A DNA stretch of 64,000 nucleotides from Ktedonobacteraceae bacterium (lineage in GTDB: Bacteria > Chloroflexota > Ktedonobacteria > Ktedonobacterales > Ktedonobacteraceae). The notes under the pieces were generated by a model, which saw only the letters and a program-made list of their open reading frames with translations, had not been told where the DNA came from and ran no database searches. Location: NCBI GenBank assembly GCA_035653615.1, contig DASRBN010000022.1:1-64000 (forward strand), written 5' to 3'. The translations under genes and the position numbers were made by a program. Below, piece by piece: positions 1 through 8,847 of the stretch (positions are counted from its first letter, which is position 1; each line of letters begins with the position of its first letter).

Positions 1-79
1 GTTCATCTCGTTGGGCCAGTCGCTCATGCAAGTCTTTATTCTCTTGTCGAAGCTGAAGCAGTTCTTCTTCTGGCGTCAT
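1..79 (-). CDS. N-terminus of a protein running off the left edge, possibly an IS66-type transposase
   Basis: Read on the minus strand from an ATG at 79, the 26 visible codons are rich in Glu, Gln, Leu and Arg (MTPEEELLQLRQEN then KDLHERLAQRDE) and predict a coiled coil. Short N-terminal coiled coils of this style are common in IS66-family transposases of Chloroflexota, but the catalytic domain lies outside the window. No good ribosome binding site is visible. Any coiled-coil protein could begin this way, so the assignment is tentative. Confidence 0.4.
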   Translation of the reverse strand, partial: MTPEEELLQLRQENKDLHERLAQRDE

Positions 80-321
80 GCCCTTACTCTACAGGATGTT
101 GAACTCTTTGGCAAATCTCTAGGACACCTGAGTAGTTACAAGTTTTCTTTAAAGGTACAAGACACCGAATAGCCTAGGATTCCGATCTATGGATCCAACT
201 TAAAGTCCCGGATATGCTTTCTAATGACCGGGATTATTTTCAAATTGTCTCGTATCTGGTATATTGATACTCAGGTTTATGTGTATGTGGTCCTTTTCAA
301 GATTACTATGAGAAGTACACA

Positions 322-1364
322 ATGAATGTGTTACAAGCTGCTGAAAAAGTCCTTGAAGAAGTAGGGATGCCTCTCCACTACAAGGAGATTACCCGGCGTA
401 TGATTGATAGTAAGCTGTGGCAGACACGGGGTAAGACGCCTGATGCAACCGTCAATGCCGAGATCGCAAAAGATATTAAGCGCAAGGGAGAACATTCTCT
501 TTTCCAGCGTACAGATAAGGGCGTGTTTGCCTTGCGTAATTGGAGATTGCCTGAGTTTCTTGAATCAAGCGAGTCAAATAATAAGATGACACACAATCGA
601 CAACCTTTGATGTTTCTGCTACAAAGCTGTTTTCTTTTACTGAAGCTGCTGAGCAAGTACTGAGTCAGTTTAGCAATAGTAAGCCGATGCATTATCGAGA
701 GATAACTAAAAAGGCTCTTAAACTAAATCTTATCAAAACAAAAGGTCTGACTCCAGAAGCAACACTCTATTCACAAATTCTATCCGAAATTCGTCGTCAG
801 ACCCGTAAGGGAATCGTATCCCGTTTTGTCATATATAGAGGGGGATTGGTAGGACTATCTCGCTGGCAACCAAGTGAGGCGGTTGGCCTGGCGTCTCAGA
901 TAGAACGCCACAATCAAGACGCTCGTAAGAAAATTCATGATCGCCTTCTTAAAATGCCACCGAAGGAATTTGAGGAGCTAGTGAGTCAGCTATTGGTCGC
1001 TTTGGGCTTTGAGAATGTTATCGTTACAAACTATAGCAATGATGGCGGTATTGATGTGCGTGGAACCCTGGTTGTCGGAGATGTAATTCGTATCAATATG
1101 GCTGTGCAGGCGAAACGCTGGAAAGGCAATGTGCAGGCACCAGTAGTGTAGCAAGTGCGAGGTAGTTTGGGAACACACGATCAGGGGCTGATCATTACTA
1201 CAAGTGACTTCTCCTCCGGTGCAATTGAAGAGGCCCGGCGTCTGAATGCAGTTCCGGTGGCATTAATGAACGGCGATGAATTAGTCGCTCTGCTAGTAGA
1301 GCATAATATCGGCGTACATCGCAAATCATACGAGTTAATTGAGTTGAGCGAAACTGATGAGTAG
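322..1364 (+). pseudogene. Broken double HARE-HTH + Mrr-type restriction endonuclease
   Basis: Three consecutive pieces make one protein. Piece 1 (322-~590) is a HARE-type winged helix (ATG 322). The frame then shifts: a second HARE-like domain (…FTEAAEQVLSQF…MHYREITKKAL) is open in another frame from about 585. This continues into an Mrr-like nuclease domain with FEELVSQLL, the D of GGIDVRG and a QAKRW motif matching the D…QxK core of Mrr enzymes. A TAG at 1149-1151 interrupts this frame where a Gln codon is expected, and the rest (VRGSLGTHDQGLIITT…) is open to 1364. The two lesions (frameshift between 582 and 663, nonsense at 1149) make it a probable pseudogene, unless the assembly is wrong. 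Intact homologues would cleave (often modified) DNA. A TTTTCA/TATATT pair near 240-265 could be its promoter. Confidence 0.8.
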
Positions 1365-1808
1365 ACATTTCTGGAAGCTATATCTCATCAGCTAGGATCC
1401 TCCCCTGAAAGAGAAAGATCAGGCTACATAATATACCTCAATAGTTTCCAATGTGGGACATTTTCATATATCTCGTTCTAATTTTAATGAGAGTATATGT
1501 CCATTCAAATAAGTAGAGTTAATCAATTGCCACAAGTACTTTGATCTATTCATCCTTTTGTTATCACTTTTCCGCTTAGTAACGAGTATTTGGGCGTTTA
1601 AAAATGTCATTCGTATTATTTTATAATAATACGAAAGATATTGCTTAAAATGCCTCAATAACAAATGGCAGTAGCCAAATAGGGCGGAATGAGTTTCATC
1701 GGAACTCTCGCAAACTCTGCTATAACATGTGGAACTTATAGTGATATAATGCTCTATAATGCCAATGTAAGCAATGTTTCCATCAACGACAAAAGGAGAC
1801 TATCCAGC
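1365..1808. other. AT-rich intergenic stretch, no gene recognised
   Basis: Between the broken nuclease gene and the amidohydrolase. It is richer in A+T than the flanks. Short open frames exist on both strands (for example the complement of 1464-1664) but lack ribosome binding sites and protein-like composition. The amidohydrolase frame is open upstream to 1689, but that part does not look like protein. I see no RNA gene or clear promoter. Confidence 0.5.
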
Positions 1809-3191
1809 ATGCTTTTCACCAATGCTACCATCGTCACCATGAACCCTATGCGAGACATCATTACAGATGGCGCTATTGCCGTAAACGGTAATCGTATCGC
1901 GGCCATCGGCAAAACTGATGCGCTGTCGTCTCAATATCGGGACGAAGAAGTGATCGATGTGAAAGGGAAGCTCATCATTCCTGGCCTTATTGATACGCAT
2001 GTTCATCTTGCGCAGGCGTTGATTCGTGGCTGTGCCGATGATATGGCGCTGATACAATGGCTGTGCGAGCGCGTGTGGGTGTTGCAGGGCAATTTCACGC
2101 ATGACGATGGATATGTGAGCGCGCGATTGTGCATTGCCGAGATGTTGAAGTCCGGCACGACTACATTCCTCGAATCGATGCTGGCTCATCGCTATGGGTT
2201 CGATGGCATTGCGCGGGCCGTCGAGGAGAGCGGCATTCGCGCGTGCCTTGCCGGAATCGTCATGGATATCGGCACATACGCGACACAAAGCAACTCGATG
2301 TATCCCGGCATGATCGAGAGCCGTGAGACGAGCCTGTTCGGCGTGCTTGATATGCATAGCAAGTGGGAGGGTGCGGCCAATGATCGCATTCATGTCTGGT
2401 TTGGCCCGCGCACTCCGGGCGGTGTCACTCCCGAACTCTATCGTGAGATGAGCGATTATGCTCGCCAGCGCAATATGGGCATTACCATGCACCTGGCCGA
2501 GGTCGAGGCCGATAAAATCTTCTTGCAGGAAGAATATGGCCTCTCGCCGGTCTATTTTGCCGAGAGCGTCGGACTACTCGGTCCGAGAACTGTCCTGGTT
2601 CATATGGTCTGGCTGACGCAGGCCGATATTGAGAAGCTCGCGGAAACAGGCACTCATGTTTCTCACAATCCCTCGTCCAATAGCAAACTGGCGTCCGGCA
2701 TCTGCAAGGTGCCGCAGATGCTTGCCGGCGGCGTCAATGTCGCGCTGGGCTGTGATGGCGGCCCCAGCAACAATGATTATGATATGATTCGCGAGATGAA
2801 GCTGGCGGCGATTATTCATAAGGCCGTCACAAATGATCCCTTGATTGTTCCCGCGGAGACCGTGCTGGAAATGGCCACCATCAATGGCGCGAAGGCGCTG
2901 GGCCTGGAGCTGGAGATTGGTTCGTTGGAAGTTGGCAAAAAGGCCGACCTGGTGGTAATCGACCTTAACCGGCTGCATACGACGCCTTCGCCCAATCCAA
3001 TTTCAACGCTGGTCTATGCTGCGACCGGCGGGGAAGTTGATACCGTTGTCGTCGATGGCCAGATTGTCGTCGAGCAGGGCCAGTTGCTGACCATGGATGA
3101 GGAGGAAGTGATGGAGCAGGCGCAGCAGCATGCTGGCGCTCTCTATAAGCGGGCCGGTATCGAAATTACGCCTAAATGGCCGGTGCTGTAA
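1809..3191 (+). CDS. Amidohydrolase, ATZ/TRZ (MtaD/SAH deaminase-like) family
   Basis: A 460-residue metal-dependent hydrolase of the family that includes 5-methylthioadenosine/S-adenosylhomocysteine deaminase, guanine deaminase and the atrazine chlorohydrolases. Visible metal ligands are the HVH pair (residues 64-66), a His in MHLAE (about 227), the HNPSSNSKLASG stretch (about 285) and the Asp of LGCDGG (about 315). The C-terminus returns to the composite beta-sandwich (KKADLVVIDL). I chose ATG 1809 over the in-frame codon at 1689 because an AAGGAG lies at 1793-1798 and the protein then starts with the family's usual LFTNATIVTM strand. It precedes the kinase gene and could be cotranscribed with it. 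A deaminase acting on an N-heterocycle is likely; the exact substrate cannot be read from sequence. Confidence 0.85.
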   Translation: MLFTNATIVTMNPMRDIITDGAIAVNGNRIAAIGKTDALSSQYRDEEVIDVKGKLIIPGLIDTHVHLAQALIRGCADDMALIQWLCERVWVLQGNFTHDDGYVSARLCIAEMLKSGTTTFLESMLAHRYGFDGIARAVEESGIRACLAGIVMDIGTYATQSNSMYPGMIESRETSLFGVLDMHSKWEGAANDRIHVWFGPRTPGGVTPELYREMSDYARQRNMGITMHLAEVEADKIFLQEEYGLSPVYFAESVGLLGPRTVLVHMVWLTQADIEKLAETGTHVSHNPSSNSKLASGICKVPQMLAGGVNVALGCDGGPSNNDYDMIREMKLAAIIHKAVTNDPLIVPAETVLEMATINGAKALGLELEIGSLEVGKKADLVVIDLNRLHTTPSPNPISTLVYAATGGEVDTVVVDGQIVVEQGQLLTMDEEEVMEQAQQHAGALYKRAGIEITPKWPVL

Positions 3192-3275
3192 GTAACTGAA
3201 ACGGGGTCAATCCGTTTAATATAGTGTGGCACACGTGGCCCATTTGGCTTGAGTCTGATAACTGGAGAACTTGTA

Positions 3276-5252
3276 ATGGCGGCACTCGAAGGCAGAACCC
3301 TGAATCGCTACCAACTGCGAAGGATGGTTGGTAGAGGTGGTATGGCTGATGTCTACGAGGCATATGATGAACATTTTCAACGGAGGGTGGCCATCAAGGT
3401 CTTCAAGCGTGAAGAGGAAAGCATGCTGCTCCGCTTCATGCGCGAAGCACGCTTGATGGCATCGTTAAATAATCCGCACCTCGTACCTGTTTATGATATG
3501 GGCGAGTGCGAGATAGACGGTTTCACCCGCTACTATATCGTCATGCCGTTCATGGAGGGCGGCACATTACGCACGCGCATCCGGCGTTCGCCGCTGACTC
3601 TCGATGAGACCTGTACCTGCTTGCAGGATATAGCCAGTGCGCTTGATTATATACACGCCAGGGGCATTATCCACCGTGATATCAAGGCCTCCAACGTACT
3701 GCTCGATGCCGCCGGCAAATGCTATCTGACCGATCTTGGCATTGCGCACATCGTAACAGACGCCACGCAACTTACCACCACGGGCAATGTGCTTGGAACC
3801 GTCGATTATATCGCGCCAGAATTATTTAAGCCGAACCGCAAATCGGATGTCCGCAGTGACCTGTATTCACTCGGCGTATTGCTCTACGAGATGGTAACAG
3901 GTCAACTTCCTTTCACCTCAGAAAATCAGATTGCTGTCGTCTCGATGCACATGAACATGCCTCCGCCGTCACCACGCCTGCTCGCTCCACATGTCTCACC
4001 GCAGGTCGAGTGGGTCATGCTAAGAGCATTAGAAAAAGACCCTGAACAGCGTTATGCCAGCGCCGGTGAATTGGCGGATGCATTTTACCAGGCTGTGGCC
4101 CTGAGCAGCAATAGCAGCAGCCAGGAAGACAATAATGTCTCTACTATTGACGCGGATAGATTGGTTTTACCGCCGGCTATGGCTAATCCTTCCTGGCAGA
4201 ACTCTTTGCCTGTTGCAGGCGCCAGTCCTGCAAGAGGAAGGCCTTCTCCATTGAACGACGCGACGGAGGGTTATCGAAGGAGCGCGCCGGCACGTAGCGC
4301 GAACTCGCCTTCACAGAAGGCAATGGAAGACTTGCCCGCGTTTCCAGCAGACGAGCCGCCTCAACGCCGGCGTTCTCCGCTGGTCGCATTGCTGGCCCTG
4401 GTGGTGCTGATAGCGTTGCTCGTTCCCCTGGTCTACGCGCTGGTTCCGCGTGGTGATAGTGGAAATGGCAATAGCATTAATAATGCCGGGCAAACCTCGA
4501 CATCGGCAGCGAATTCGCCAACATCCAGGCCTTCTCCGACGCCGAACCTGACGGCTACGGCCCTGGCGGCCGCTGCTGCTACTGCTACCGCGCGTGCCAA
4601 TGCCACCGCGACGGCCATTGCTGCTGTTACCGCGACCGCGCGGGCGCAGGCTACTGCCACTGCCGGAGTCATCGTGACGGCAACATCCGGCAAGCCGGGT
4701 TACTCGGATGCATTGAATAATGCCAACAATCCCGCTACTGTAGCCGCCGATTGGGATCAGAGTAGTTCATGCGTCTTCCAGTCTGATGGCTATCACGCCA
4801 TATCGGGGGGTGGATTGCAGGGCTGCAAGGAAGCCGCGAATACATACCAGAATGTCGCCATCACCGTCAATATGCGTATTCTCAGCGGGCATTCCGGTGG
4901 CCTCTTTTTCCGCGTGAACACCAATTTCTTCGGCAGTTATTCCGGCTACCTGTTCGAGATAGACAGCACCGGCAGGTACAAGATTTCCCGCTCTTCGAAT
5001 TATTCGCTCAACATTACCACCTTGCAGGATTGGACGGCTTCATCGGCTATCAAGCAAGGTAATGCGGTCACAAATACCTTGCAGGTGATTGCGAAAGGAA
5101 ACAGCCTGTCTTTCTATGTGAACGGTGTGTTTCTCGTCACATTGACCGATTCAACCTATTCATCAGCTGGCGGAGTTGCCTTCCTCGCGTCAGGCTCTGG
5201 TACTCCAACCGAGGTGGTGTATAGTAATCTAAAGATATATCCGTCTTCGTAG
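3276..5252 (+). CDS. Transmembrane PknB-type Ser/Thr protein kinase with secreted LamG-like domain
   Basis: A 658-residue receptor-like kinase. The cytoplasmic kinase domain spans about residues 10-275: glycine loop GRGGMADVY, catalytic Lys in VAIKVFK (about 41), HRDIKASNVLL (about 133), DLG in place of DFG (about 152) and APE. A Pro/Ser-rich linker follows, then one membrane segment (about 368-390), an Ala/Thr repeat linker (about 425-468), and a secreted beta-sandwich of about 190 residues resembling LamG/DUF1080-like domains. The secreted part has a C-x-F…YH…C signature shared with three proteins at 53.9-57.6 kb. ATG 3276 has GGAG at 3264-3267; an in-frame TTG at 3249 has no such site. The stop TAG lies inside a dispersed repeat. 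It probably senses an envelope or extracellular ligand and phosphorylates unknown targets. Confidence 0.93.
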   Translation: MAALEGRTLNRYQLRRMVGRGGMADVYEAYDEHFQRRVAIKVFKREEESMLLRFMREARLMASLNNPHLVPVYDMGECEIDGFTRYYIVMPFMEGGTLRTRIRRSPLTLDETCTCLQDIASALDYIHARGIIHRDIKASNVLLDAAGKCYLTDLGIAHIVTDATQLTTTGNVLGTVDYIAPELFKPNRKSDVRSDLYSLGVLLYEMVTGQLPFTSENQIAVVSMHMNMPPPSPRLLAPHVSPQVEWVMLRALEKDPEQRYASAGELADAFYQAVALSSNSSSQEDNNVSTIDADRLVLPPAMANPSWQNSLPVAGASPARGRPSPLNDATEGYRRSAPARSANSPSQKAMEDLPAFPADEPPQRRRSPLVALLALVVLIALLVPLVYALVPRGDSGNGNSINNAGQTSTSAANSPTSRPSPTPNLTATALAAAAATATARANATATAIAAVTATARAQATATAGVIVTATSGKPGYSDALNNANNPATVAADWDQSSSCVFQSDGYHAISGGGLQGCKEAANTYQNVAITVNMRILSGHSGGLFFRVNTNFFGSYSGYLFEIDSTGRYKISRSSNYSLNITTLQDWTASSAIKQGNAVTNTLQVIAKGNSLSFYVNGVFLVTLTDSTYSSAGGVAFLASGSGTPTEVVYSNLKIYPSS

Positions 5253-5274
5253 GGGCGGTGGTTGTGGTCGCCCA
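5249..5274 (+). repeat. Family-B short palindromic repeat overlapping the kinase stop codon
   Basis: The pattern GTAGGGGCG…GTGGTCGCCC matches copies at 17721, 34506 and 46820, with variants at 11771 and 57754. Its first bases provide the TAG stop of the kinase gene. The outer GGGCG/CGCCC bases can pair as a weak hairpin. Confidence 0.6.
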
Positions 5275-5301
5275 TTTTATCGATAGTAAGGAGCTTAACA
5301 T

Positions 5302-6690
5302 ATGCGCACGCTTATCACCAATGGTCATATCGTCACTGCAACCGGTGATTTTCAAGGTGATATCCTCATCGATGACGAGCAAATCACGGCAGTAGCTTCG
5401 CCGGGGACTTTCTCGGCCCTGCAAACTGATACAGTGCTTGATGCGCAGGGCAAGTATGTATTTCCCGGCGCTATCGATGTGCATACGCATATGGAGCTGC
5501 CGCTTCCCACGACGGTCGCAAGCGATGACTTCGAGACCGGCACTATCGCCGCCGCCTGTGGTGGCACCACCACTATCCTCGATTTCGCCAACCAGCAGCG
5601 CGGGCATAGCCTGGCCGAAGCCCTTGAAGCCTGGCATCACAAAGCTGATGGCAAAGCTGTGATCGATTATGGCTTTCACATGACAATTACCGATCTCGCT
5701 GCTGCCCCTGAAGAAGCAATGGATGAGATGGTTGCGGCTGGCCTGACTACCTTTAAGCTGCTGATGGCTTATCCAAACACTTTCATGGTCGATGACGAGA
5801 CGATCTATCGCGTATTGCGCCGTTCAGCCCGGCTGGGCGGGTTAGTGATGGTACACGCGGAGAACGGTATCGTGATTGATCTGATAGTCAGGGAGGCTGT
5901 TGCGGCAGGTCATACCGCGCCGGTATATCATGCGCTGACCCGACCCGGCATTCTGGAGGGTGAGGCTGCCCAGCGCGCCATAACGCTGGCAACACTGGCG
6001 GAATCGCCTCTTTACGTGGTACATGTCAGTTGCGCGCACTCCTTGCGTGCCGTGGCTGCCGCGCGGGAAAAAGGCTTGCCGGTCTGGGGTGAGACATGCC
6101 CGCAATATCTCTTTCTCAATGATAGCTGTTATGCAGCCCCCGGTTTTGAGGGCGCGAAGTATGTTTGCACGCCGCCCATGCGCAGTCTTGCCGATAATGA
6201 GGCGCTCTGGCTGGGCCTGCAGCGTCGCGAACTCTCGGTTGTTTCAACAGATCACGCTCCATTCAACTTTCATGGTCAAAAAGAACTTGGTCTGCACGAT
6301 TTCACGAAGATACCCAATGGTCTGCCGGGGGTAGAGCATCGCGTCATGTTGCTCTACCAGGGTGTGCGCGAGGGGAAACTCAATTTGCAACACTTCGTTG
6401 ACCTGGTTTCGACCATGCCCGCCAAACTCTTCGGCCTTTTCCCGCGCAAGGGTACGATTGCTCCCGGCAGTGATGCCGACCTGCTGATCTTCGACCCCGA
6501 AAAAACGCTGACCATCAGCGTCAAAAACCAGCACCAGCGTGTCGATTACAATCCCTACGAAGGCATGCATGTGCAGGGCGTACCCGATACGGTGCTGCTG
6601 CGTGGCAGGCTAATTGTGCGGGATGGCCAGTACGTTGGTGGCAAGGGCGGGGGCCAGTTTTTGGCCCGCAAGACGTTTACCGAGCCTTGA
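5302..6690 (+). CDS. Dihydropyrimidinase / D-hydantoinase family cyclic amidohydrolase
   Basis: A 462-residue enzyme expected to open cyclic diamide rings (dihydrouracil, hydantoins) using two metal ions. The HTH pair (about 60-62), the lysine of TFKLLMAYP (about 152, normally carboxylated to bridge the metals), HAENG and the Asp of STDHAPF all match dihydropyrimidinases; allantoinases and dihydroorotases differ around these motifs. AAGGAG at 5288-5293 sits 8 bases before the ATG. It lies 49 bases after the kinase gene, with an upstream amidohydrolase beyond that, so a purine/pyrimidine salvage or degradation function for the group is reasonable. The length is normal for the family. Confidence 0.9.
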   Translation: MRTLITNGHIVTATGDFQGDILIDDEQITAVASPGTFSALQTDTVLDAQGKYVFPGAIDVHTHMELPLPTTVASDDFETGTIAAACGGTTTILDFANQQRGHSLAEALEAWHHKADGKAVIDYGFHMTITDLAAAPEEAMDEMVAAGLTTFKLLMAYPNTFMVDDETIYRVLRRSARLGGLVMVHAENGIVIDLIVREAVAAGHTAPVYHALTRPGILEGEAAQRAITLATLAESPLYVVHVSCAHSLRAVAAAREKGLPVWGETCPQYLFLNDSCYAAPGFEGAKYVCTPPMRSLADNEALWLGLQRRELSVVSTDHAPFNFHGQKELGLHDFTKIPNGLPGVEHRVMLLYQGVREGKLNLQHFVDLVSTMPAKLFGLFPRKGTIAPGSDADLLIFDPEKTLTISVKNQHQRVDYNPYEGMHVQGVPDTVLLRGRLIVRDGQYVGGKGGGQFLARKTFTEP

Positions 6691-6736
6691 TTATTTATGA
6701 TGAAAAAGTATCCTGGACGTGTCATTGATTATTTAC

Positions 6737-6863
6737 GATGAAAAAGTGTCCTGGACATGTCATTCTGAGCGCAGCGAAGAATCCAGAGGAACCACGGCGC
6801 GATCTGGCTCACGAGGGATTCTTCGCTGCGCTCAGAATGACATGAGAGAGAGACTTTTTCATG
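6737..6863. repeat. MITE-like inverted repeat (family A), possible bidirectional terminator
   Basis: A perfect 29-base inverted repeat (6756-6784 and 6816-6844; core CATTCTGAGCGCAGCGAAG) is separated by 31 bases. Outer arms 6737-6750 (GATGAAAAAGTGTC) and 6850-6863 pair at 12 of 14 positions. Just upstream, the left flank is duplicated: bases from about 6691 and from about 6726 share TTATTTA-GATGAAAAAGT-TCCTGGAC. It separates two convergent genes and could stop transcription from both sides. Related arms occur at 11794 and 14785-14965. Confidence 0.85.
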
Positions 6864-6869
6864 TTGCCA

Positions 6870-7634
6870 CTAAAAGTAATTCGACGAGATCCCGCCATCG
6901 ATAATCAACCAGGCCCCTGTCGTCCAGGATGACTCATCCGAGGCCAGGTACAGTGCCATGTAGATGATATCGTTGGGCTCGCCAAAACGTCCCAGGGGAA
7001 TACGGTTCAGGCGCAGGTTGCGTGCCTCTTCACTTGTCCAGAGCGTGCGCAGCAGGGGAGTCTCGATAGGGCCGGGACAGATGGCATTGCAACGAATTCC
7101 GTAGCGCCCATATTGAACAGCGAAAGACTTCGTCAGTGAAAGCAGACCCCCCTTGGATGCGGTATAAGCATCCTGTGGCACCGTACAGCCCATGAATGCA
7201 ACAAACGAGGCAATATTGATGATTGACCCCTTTTCCTGCTTCATCATATGGGGAATAACGTACTTGGAACACAGGAATGCGCTTTTGAGGTTCACATCCA
7301 GAATCCGGTCCCATGTGGCTTCACTGAGGTCAGTCACGCTGCCATCATCTTCCGGCATAATACCCGCGTTGTTATAGAGTACATCCACACGGCCAAATTC
7401 ATCGATAGCCGTGCTGACCATATGCTTCACCTCATCTTCAACTGCTACGTTCGCCCGCACGAAAATGGCCGTGCCGCCGGCGTCGCGTATGCCCCTGACG
7501 GTTGACTCGCCCATTTCCGCGCTGATATCCGTCACCACAACGCCCGCGCCTTCGCGCGCGAAGAGTTCCGCGGCTGCCTTGCCCATGCCACTGGCCGAAC
7601 CGGTAATGATGACTACTTTGTTGGATAATCTCAT
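6870..7634 (-). CDS. Short-chain dehydrogenase/reductase (SDR)
   Basis: A 254-residue classical SDR. The NAD(P) loop TGSASGMG is at residues 11-18, NNAG at about 88-91, and the catalytic Ser/Tyr/Lys set appears as NIASFVAF followed by YTASK (Tyr about 156). The Asp at the end of the second strand (VVTDIS) favours NAD over NADP. PGPIETPL and a glycine-rich C-terminus (LIIDGG) are family typical. AAGGAG lies nine bases before the ATG. No cofactor-pathway partner is adjacent, so the substrate (an alcohol or ketone) is unknown; 3-oxoacyl reductase-like or sugar/steroid dehydrogenase roles are possible. Confidence 0.9.
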   Translation of the reverse strand: MRLSNKVVIITGSASGMGKAAAELFAREGAGVVVTDISAEMGESTVRGIRDAGGTAIFVRANVAVEDEVKHMVSTAIDEFGRVDVLYNNAGIMPEDDGSVTDLSEATWDRILDVNLKSAFLCSKYVIPHMMKQEKGSIINIASFVAFMGCTVPQDAYTASKGGLLSLTKSFAVQYGRYGIRCNAICPGPIETPLLRTLWTSEEARNLRLNRIPLGRFGEPNDIIYMALYLASDESSWTTGAWLIIDGGISSNYF

Positions 7635-7908
7635 AACGATGGCTCCTTCTCAACAGGGCGAAGCAGGCCGACTACATTCTTGTCTTTCTCGCCCGGGGTG
7701 GGTTCATAATGGATAGCTGCCGCCCGGTACTGCATCATTGAGGGCCCATTGCTACTCATACTCGATTTCCCTCTGCTAGCCGGTTATACACATCTGAGGT
7801 TAAATCAACCATACCATCGGTCCCCAGCCGCGTCAATGGGCAAAGTAATGGTATTCGTTCATCACTGCATGGCTACTTTACCCATGCAATGTCCATCATT
7901 CTTGAAGT

Positions 7909-8847
7909 CTAGGGTAAGTGTATTATTGCGAGCACTATTGCCAGCGCGAACACGGCCCCAAACTGGAAGTGCAACATGGCCGTTCGCTTAATACCGGTAA
8001 TAAAAGCTCTACGTTCCGTTGCAGTGAGTACCGAGCGTACATTGGAGAATGCCAGGGGAAATGTAATCCAGACCAGCAGGCTAAAAAGTGGTAGGATGCC
8101 GGTTAAGGCAAAAATCGTTACGGCGACATAGCAGCCAATCAACAGTACTGCGTGGAAGATTTGCCCGAAGCGCTGACCAAAGCGTACCGGCAGCGTGCGT
8201 TTCTGCACTGCCAGGTCATCCGCATAGTCGCGCATGTTGTTCATGTTGAGTATGGCCGTCACCAGAAAACCTACCGGCACGCTTGCCGCAAACGCTCGCC
8301 ATGACCACTGCGGAATCTGTACGTAATACGCGCCCCAGGTCATCAAGAAGCCCATCGCTATATACACCAGAATATCGCCAAGACCACGGCTGGCGAATTT
8401 GAGCGGCCGGGCACTGTAGAAGTAGGCTATCACTATGCCTACCAGCCCGAATAAGAGGATCAATGGCCCTACCAGCAAGGCCAATCCCAGGCCCAATAGC
8501 GCGGCGAGAACAAAACAGGTGACACCTCCGGCCTGCACCTGCTTCTCCGTCATCTCATTGCGGAAGATCACCGTCATTGATCCCAGCGAGCCTGGATGGT
8601 CAAGCCCATAGCTGTAGTCAAAATATTCGTTAAAATAGTTCGTTCCAATTTGCAGGAACAGCGATGCGAACAACGCCAGCAGGAACGGCACGATATGGAA
8701 TACTCCCTCGTAAGCGGCCACCGCCGTTCCCACCAGCACAGGACTCACCGAGGCCGTCAATGAAAAGGGACGACTGGTTTTAAGCCACACCCTCCAGGAT
8801 GGAAAGCGTTTCTTAGAATCAGTTGTAGGAAATTGTTCCATGCTCAT
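7909..8847 (-). CDS. menA: UbiA-family prenyltransferase, probable 1,4-dihydroxy-2-naphthoate polyprenyltransferase
   Basis: A 312-residue polytopic membrane enzyme. The first Asp-rich motif, NEYFDYSYGLD, has the NxxxDxxxxxD spacing typical of MenA, and the second, NNMRDYADD, matches the MenA-type NNxRDxxxD. It would attach an isoprenoid chain to dihydroxynaphthoate in menaquinone synthesis. The ATG at 8847 directly abuts the stop codon of the large vWA gene upstream, so it may be translated from the same message; an alternative ATG lies two codons inside. No other men genes are in the window, so a different UbiA-type acceptor cannot be excluded. Confidence 0.83.
   Translation of the reverse strand: MSMEQFPTTDSKKRFPSWRVWLKTSRPFSLTASVSPVLVGTAVAAYEGVFHIVPFLLALFASLFLQIGTNYFNEYFDYSYGLDHPGSLGSMTVIFRNEMTEKQVQAGGVTCFVLAALLGLGLALLVGPLILLFGLVGIVIAYFYSARPLKFASRGLGDILVYIAMGFLMTWGAYYVQIPQWSWRAFAASVPVGFLVTAILNMNNMRDYADDLAVQKRTLPVRFGQRFGQIFHAVLLIGCYVAVTIFALTGILPLFSLLVWITFPLAFSNVRSVLTATERRAFITGIKRTAMLHFQFGAVFALAIVLAIIHLP

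Noticed and set aside
1149-1151. Recoding of TAG as an amino acid in this organism
   Set aside because: TAG ends several intact genes (kinase, response regulator, glycosyltransferase, menA), so the in-frame TAGs are better read as mutations.
1464-1664. 66-codon minus-strand frame
   Set aside because: It is AT-rich, lacks a ribosome binding site and has no recognisable features.
1800-2492. Long minus-strand open frame (230 codons) inside the amidohydrolase gene
   Set aside because: It is an antisense frame with His/Ala/Arg-rich, non-protein-like content and no ribosome binding site; the plus-strand gene has clear family motifs.
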